Assembly (NCBI GenBank): GCA_032718565.1
Contig: JAVGVS010000018.1
Location: 4,270,017-4,334,016 of the forward strand
From: Distichodus sexfasciatus
Taxonomy: Eukaryota; Chordata; Actinopteri; Characiformes; Distichodontidae
DNA length: 64,000 nt
Direction of reading: 5' to 3'
The notes beneath the pieces are model-generated. The model was not told where the DNA came from, did not search any database, and saw only the letters and a list, made by a program, of their open reading frames with translations. Numbering within the stretch: position 1 is the first letter of the stretch; every line of letters begins with the position of its first letter. Shown here in pieces: positions 60,421 through 64,000 of this stretch. The translations under genes were made by a program, and so were the position numbers.

Positions 60421-62439
60421 ACGATAAAGTTGGGATCCACCCAATGTGGCAGTGACACCGACACACACACAAAATACCTTCAAAACAGCTTTAAATCCCC
60501 CAATCGTGGATGAACAAATCCAACACCATAATCACAGTGCAATAGTCGAGTGTCATCTGGAACTGTAGCCCGCCTATGATGAAAACCCTGTTGCTTGAGC
60601 TGGCATGGGAGGGGGCAGTAGTGCTGTCAATGCCAATCTCTTTCCCCCTCACTCTCTCCTTCCCTCTCTCTCTCCCTCCCTCCCTCCCTCTCTCGATGGC
60701 TCGGAGAACAGTGGCTCTATTGCAGTGTGGATCTGAGCTCTCCTACTGGTGCCTTTCAACTTCACTGCGATCATGCCAACTCTGTCCATTCAACTCGTTC
60801 CCCCTCCTGGCTAAAAGAACAGATATGGTGATGGTTAAATGTCCTCCTTCCTCTTATTTGATGCCCATTCATTCTGTTTAGAGCAACAGTCTGGCTAACC
60901 GATTAAGTAACCAAGTGGCACTTATCAATATTTCAAATCCCAGAATTCTTTGGGGGGAGGGGGAATATTTTACTCCATTCCCAAACAATCGATTCACCTC
61001 TGCGTTGCCATGCAGCGTTTTATCAAACAGGAAAGTCTTCTTTCTGGAGCGGCGTCTCTTCCACCTGCTCCTTCCAGCCCGTGCGTGCTAAAAAGTTTGC
61101 TTCTTTTATGTTTGTCACTCAGCAGGGGGAATGTAATCAACTCCACTACCTGTGTTTTGACACGGCTTGATTAATACCCCACGCCGTTCCTCGGCATTTT
61201 AACTCAAATAATTATTTCCTATAGATTTTCAGTCAGAGCCTGTGGTGCTTTTTTAGCGCATTTATTACTATGCTTACAGCTCAAATGAAACACTGCTATT
61301 TGCAATGAGCCGTTATTTTGTTCAGCACTGTCCGAGCACATTTTTTTTGCTTCTTTCTTCAACATATAATTTGTGTTATGCATGCACGCTTAACCGAAAA
61401 AGATGATGGCTATCATATCCTCCTAAAAGTGGAACAGAATATAGACTTTTTTAAAGCTTAATGATTTTTTAAAACATTTGTATGAGATTAAAAGAGGAAA
61501 ACAGATTCCATTACAAACATTTGTCTAGTGTAGTTTGTATTTTTATGCTTTATTTATATTTGCCTTTTTTTCTCCTTTTTCTCATCTAATGCAATAAATA
61601 GAACTTGTTTGTCTTTATGGTGGACTCCATCTTACCGAGGGCGCGCAGTGATGCAATGAGTGTGCACCGTGTGGTGCATGGTAGCCTATCAGGCTACGTT
61701 CACATTGCCATGCTGGAAATTGACTCCGTCCGGATTTTTGTAATGTGACACAGGTCTACAGTCTTTTTCAGGGGCTGTGTGGACACTAAATCTGATCTTT
61801 CCGTCGGTTTGTGTCACTTTCATATGTGGTACTAAATCGCCTCACGTATCCGATTCGCCAGCCATCGCGACCTGAATGACGCTCAGATCGAATTCATGTA
61901 TTTTTGCCTCGCGTAAGCTGACATCATCGGCCTGCACCGACGCTGGCAGGAAGGTAAAAATGGAGGAGAGCTGCGATAACAGAAAATGCTAGCCGACCTG
62001 ACTTTTTTCTCCTTTTCGACCTGCTCATGTACAGCTGATTCACTGTATGTCGTCTTCCAGAAACAGGAATTGCGACCATGCGTGAGCTACTAACGCCTCC
62101 GTTTTTGTACCATGGTACGTCCCACAGATATGATGTTTTTGTTGTTGGTGACTTTTAGTTTACCGTGGCATATCGAGTGTGCTTATGCGTGGCGTTTGAG
62201 ACGTCGTTACGGTACAGTCGAATACAGGTCACTTGTAGTTATGAATGTGAACCGTCCAAGATAGACAAATCGATCAAGGCAAAATCGGAATTGAGCGATG
62301 TGGCTGGCAGTGTGAACGTAGCCTCAGATGCCCCTTCTGCTAAATTAACACCAATCAGAAACAACAGTTGAAAATACTCACCTTTGTATCTTTTACAGCA
62401 ACTGTTTGCCAGAAGCCTAAAATGTTTGTAGGCATTATT

Positions 62440-62545
62440 ATATTAAAAGCTACTGCGTTTTAAAAGTAGCTTCACTACTGATAAGCTACTGAAAAAGTTA
62501 GTAGCATTGTAATTTTTTAGTTTTGCTACTCCCTGATGCTGTAAG
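62440..62545 (-). mobile_element. repeat family C fragment
   Basis: Inverted relative to 13085: ttttaaaagtagcttcacta, gataagctactgaaaaagtt, ttttgctactccc. Confidence 0.5.
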
Positions 62546-62582
62546 TAGTACTTTTAGATCGATTCTGTAGATTAAGAGACAT

Positions 62583-62953
62583 TAGGGCTGGGCAATTAAT
62601 TGAAAATTCATTAAAATGACATTTAGAACTTCTAATTGATGTAATTTTGCCTAATTATTTTTTAAAAAATTCTGTTAATAGTAAAAAAAAAGAATCCTGT
62701 TAAGATTTTTCCCAGTGTGTGTTTATGTACTGTCCCCTTAAAAACATTCTACTGCCCCGTACATCTGTGACGTTTTTCCTCAGTATTTTAAAATCACAAA
62801 GATGAGCACTGTTTTATAAGACAAAATATCTCAGCTTTTCTTGTCAGTAAACTAAGAGGGCAAAAAATGTCATTGAAAAAGCAGTAATAAGTAATCAAGG
62901 TAAAATGTTCAATTAATCGCAATATTGATTTGAGGTCATATCACCCAGCCCTA
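62583..62953. mobile_element. hAT-type MITE
   Basis: 371 bp. TAGGGCTGGGCAATTAATTG at the left, right end read inward TAGGGCTGGGTGATATGACC. The flanks (aagagaca / aaagaggt) are at best a decayed duplication. Confidence 0.7.
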
Positions 62954-63240
62954 AAAGAGGTAGGTATCGATCATCAGAGACATCAGCACTAAAGAAGGCA
63001 TCAGTGTTGTGCTGATGGCAAAAGTCTGATGAGTTCAGCTAGAGGACAGTCTCACCACAGACCGGCTTGTGACAGAACAAGTCTGTGCTGAGATGGAAGG
63101 CCTGTTGAACGCTTAGCTGCAGAGTCTCCTGTGGAGAAGCTGTGTGTGGTAACGGGACGTGACCAGCGCGCCAGCGGTAAAAACCTCCTGATAAGATCTC
63201 AGCACGGCTGCTGTAATCTCTAACTCTCTCCACCTCTTGC

Positions 63241-63542
63241 CCAGAAGTGCTCCAGCTGTTGCAGCAGCCTGCTGGTCCAGTCGGGGGCTCTGACCAGGTC
63301 GATCGAGGTGGAGGTCGGGTCAGTTGGGAGGAGGTTGGGAGTCGGTTGGGGTCCGGTCCTGATGCTGCTGGCCTCGGCCGGAGGTTGAGTTAAGATGAAG
63401 AGCTCTGATGTCCCTCAGCCAGTTCTTCCAGCTCTTTGATTCTGCTCTCCAGCTGTGCCACCATGCTGCTGGTGCCCGGAGAGAGCAGACCACGGGCACC
63501 GGACTCACCCACCCGGACCTCTGTGTGCTCTCCTAGGACCTT
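63241..63542 (-). CDS. akap6: akap6 internal exon, spectrin-like repeat (5' part), frameshifted
   Basis: Internal exon of A-kinase anchoring protein 6, a scaffold that holds PKA, PDE4D and other signalling proteins at the nuclear envelope of muscle and neurons. After a ccttgcag acceptor (AG at 63544-63543) it opens in phase 0 with KVLGEHTEV and runs through SSMVAQLESRIKEL, matching mammalian AKAP6. The matching continuation NWLRD is one frame over, and ELFIL followed by LLQQLEHFW is one frame further, so the exon holds two extra bases, near 63428 and 63408. Read as written, frame 1 stops about 13 codons after RIKEL. Total length is 302 nt, where about 300 would keep phase. It probably ends at a GC donor (tgg|gcaaga, GC at 63240-63239), which places QLEHFW directly before ALCAEV of the next exon, as QLQYFK precedes SLCREI in the human protein. 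Earlier exons lie beyond 64000. Gene identity is strong; the right boundary and the cause of the frameshifts are inference. Confidence 0.82.
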
Positions 63543-63715
63543 CTGCAAGGACACACACACGTGTACACACACCTGTTCATAATGCACAAGCCATAACAGA
63601 CATAAATATGCATAAAAAAGCAAATTAGTAGCGGCATATAGTGCTCAAGTAACTCCATTCTCGACTCGACCACAATTATATTTACAACACTTTTGGCAGA
63701 TGAGATGCACTACTC

Positions 63716-63856
63716 CGCGGGCGATGCCCATATCAGGTGCCCACAGTCACATGCAGAGGACACATTTCGTTGTGGTGCACTGTGTGCAAATAATCACACA
63801 CTTTCAGGATTCGAAGCGGGGGAAACGCCCTAACTGTTACACTATCATCTGCTTTC
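63716..63856 (+). mobile_element. SINE family A, scrambled fragment
   Basis: A plus-strand tail (gtggtgcactgtgtgcaaat) is followed by an inverted head (gattcgaagcgggg, cctaactgttacactatc). It lies about 0.2 kb upstream of an akap6 exon. Confidence 0.5.
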
Positions 63857-64000
63857 ACTGTGTTGTGGAGATTTTTTCTGTTGGTACTACACCATGCTGT
63901 AAATGTAAATTTTTGTCAATTAGTCAGTATTAAGGTAAATGCACGATATCAGTCTATTGATCCAAACATGATGTACTTAGATGTGTATAAATCATCCTAC

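Larger units (their letters stand above)
53452..63240 (-). other. akap6: akap6 intron (about 9.8 kb), GC-AG type
   Basis: Intron between the two spectrin-repeat exons. Its apparent donor is GC and its acceptor is AAG after a very long pyrimidine tract (53454-53485). It holds several SINEs (57163-57268, 59147-59690, 60229-60420), a hAT MITE (62583-62953), a CT/GA block at 55084-55145, a (CCCT)n run near 57463-57487, a (CA)n at 53754-53776 and a repeat of CATATACACA type near 54592-54632. A possible non-coding conserved block lies near 55925-56030. I see no further exon with recognisable homology. Confidence 0.7.

Overview
This window is non-coding-rich nuclear DNA of a ray-finned (teleost) fish. 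Short exons sit in large introns with vertebrate splice signals. The DNA carries many tRNA-derived SINEs, hAT-type MITEs, a Tc1-like remnant and long (TA)n, (TG)n and (GA)n microsatellites. I cannot name the species from sequence alone.

Two genes are recognisable, both on the minus strand, head to tail. They are akap6 (muscle A-kinase anchoring protein, mAKAP) at about 44.25 kb to beyond 64 kb, and npas3 (bHLH-PAS transcription factor) from about 38.1 kb leftwards past the left edge. The mammalian order on human chromosome 14 is also AKAP6 then NPAS3 in one orientation, so the two calls support each other.

Layout. 1-34.6 kb: npas3 first intron, no coding exon seen, dominated by transposon nests at 5.3-5.9, 6.6-8.6, 9.4-10.4, 11.4-12.0, 13.1-15.8 and 26.2-28.1 kb, a GA-rich minisatellite at 16.6-17.2 kb and a SINE cluster at 18-24 kb. 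34.1-38.1 kb: npas3 5' end, with two alternative first coding exons (36768-36919 and 34592-34641), both ending in phase 2, and three CpG-rich blocks. 38.1-44.25 kb: compact intergenic stretch with few repeats and several blocks that look like conserved non-coding elements. 44.25-64 kb: 3' half of akap6, with exons at 63241-63542, 53236-53451 and 48092-51184, a candidate last exon at 45226-45267, and a possible 3' UTR down to a poly(A) signal at 44268-44273.

The akap6 exons encode a spectrin-like repeat (nuclear-envelope targeting in the mammalian protein), the long acidic scaffold region and the PKA-RII anchoring helix. The most unusual gene-level observation is that the 63241-63542 exon carries two single-base insertions 20 bp apart relative to its obvious reading frame, and its intron appears to use a GC donor and an AAG acceptor. 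The rest of akap6 is intact, so this is a sequence error or a recent lesion. The other main observations are a tissue-isoform-type N-terminus of npas3 with an extension I do not know from mammals, and several transposon-in-transposon insertions whose order is fixed by target-site duplications. No previously undescribed molecular system could be supported.
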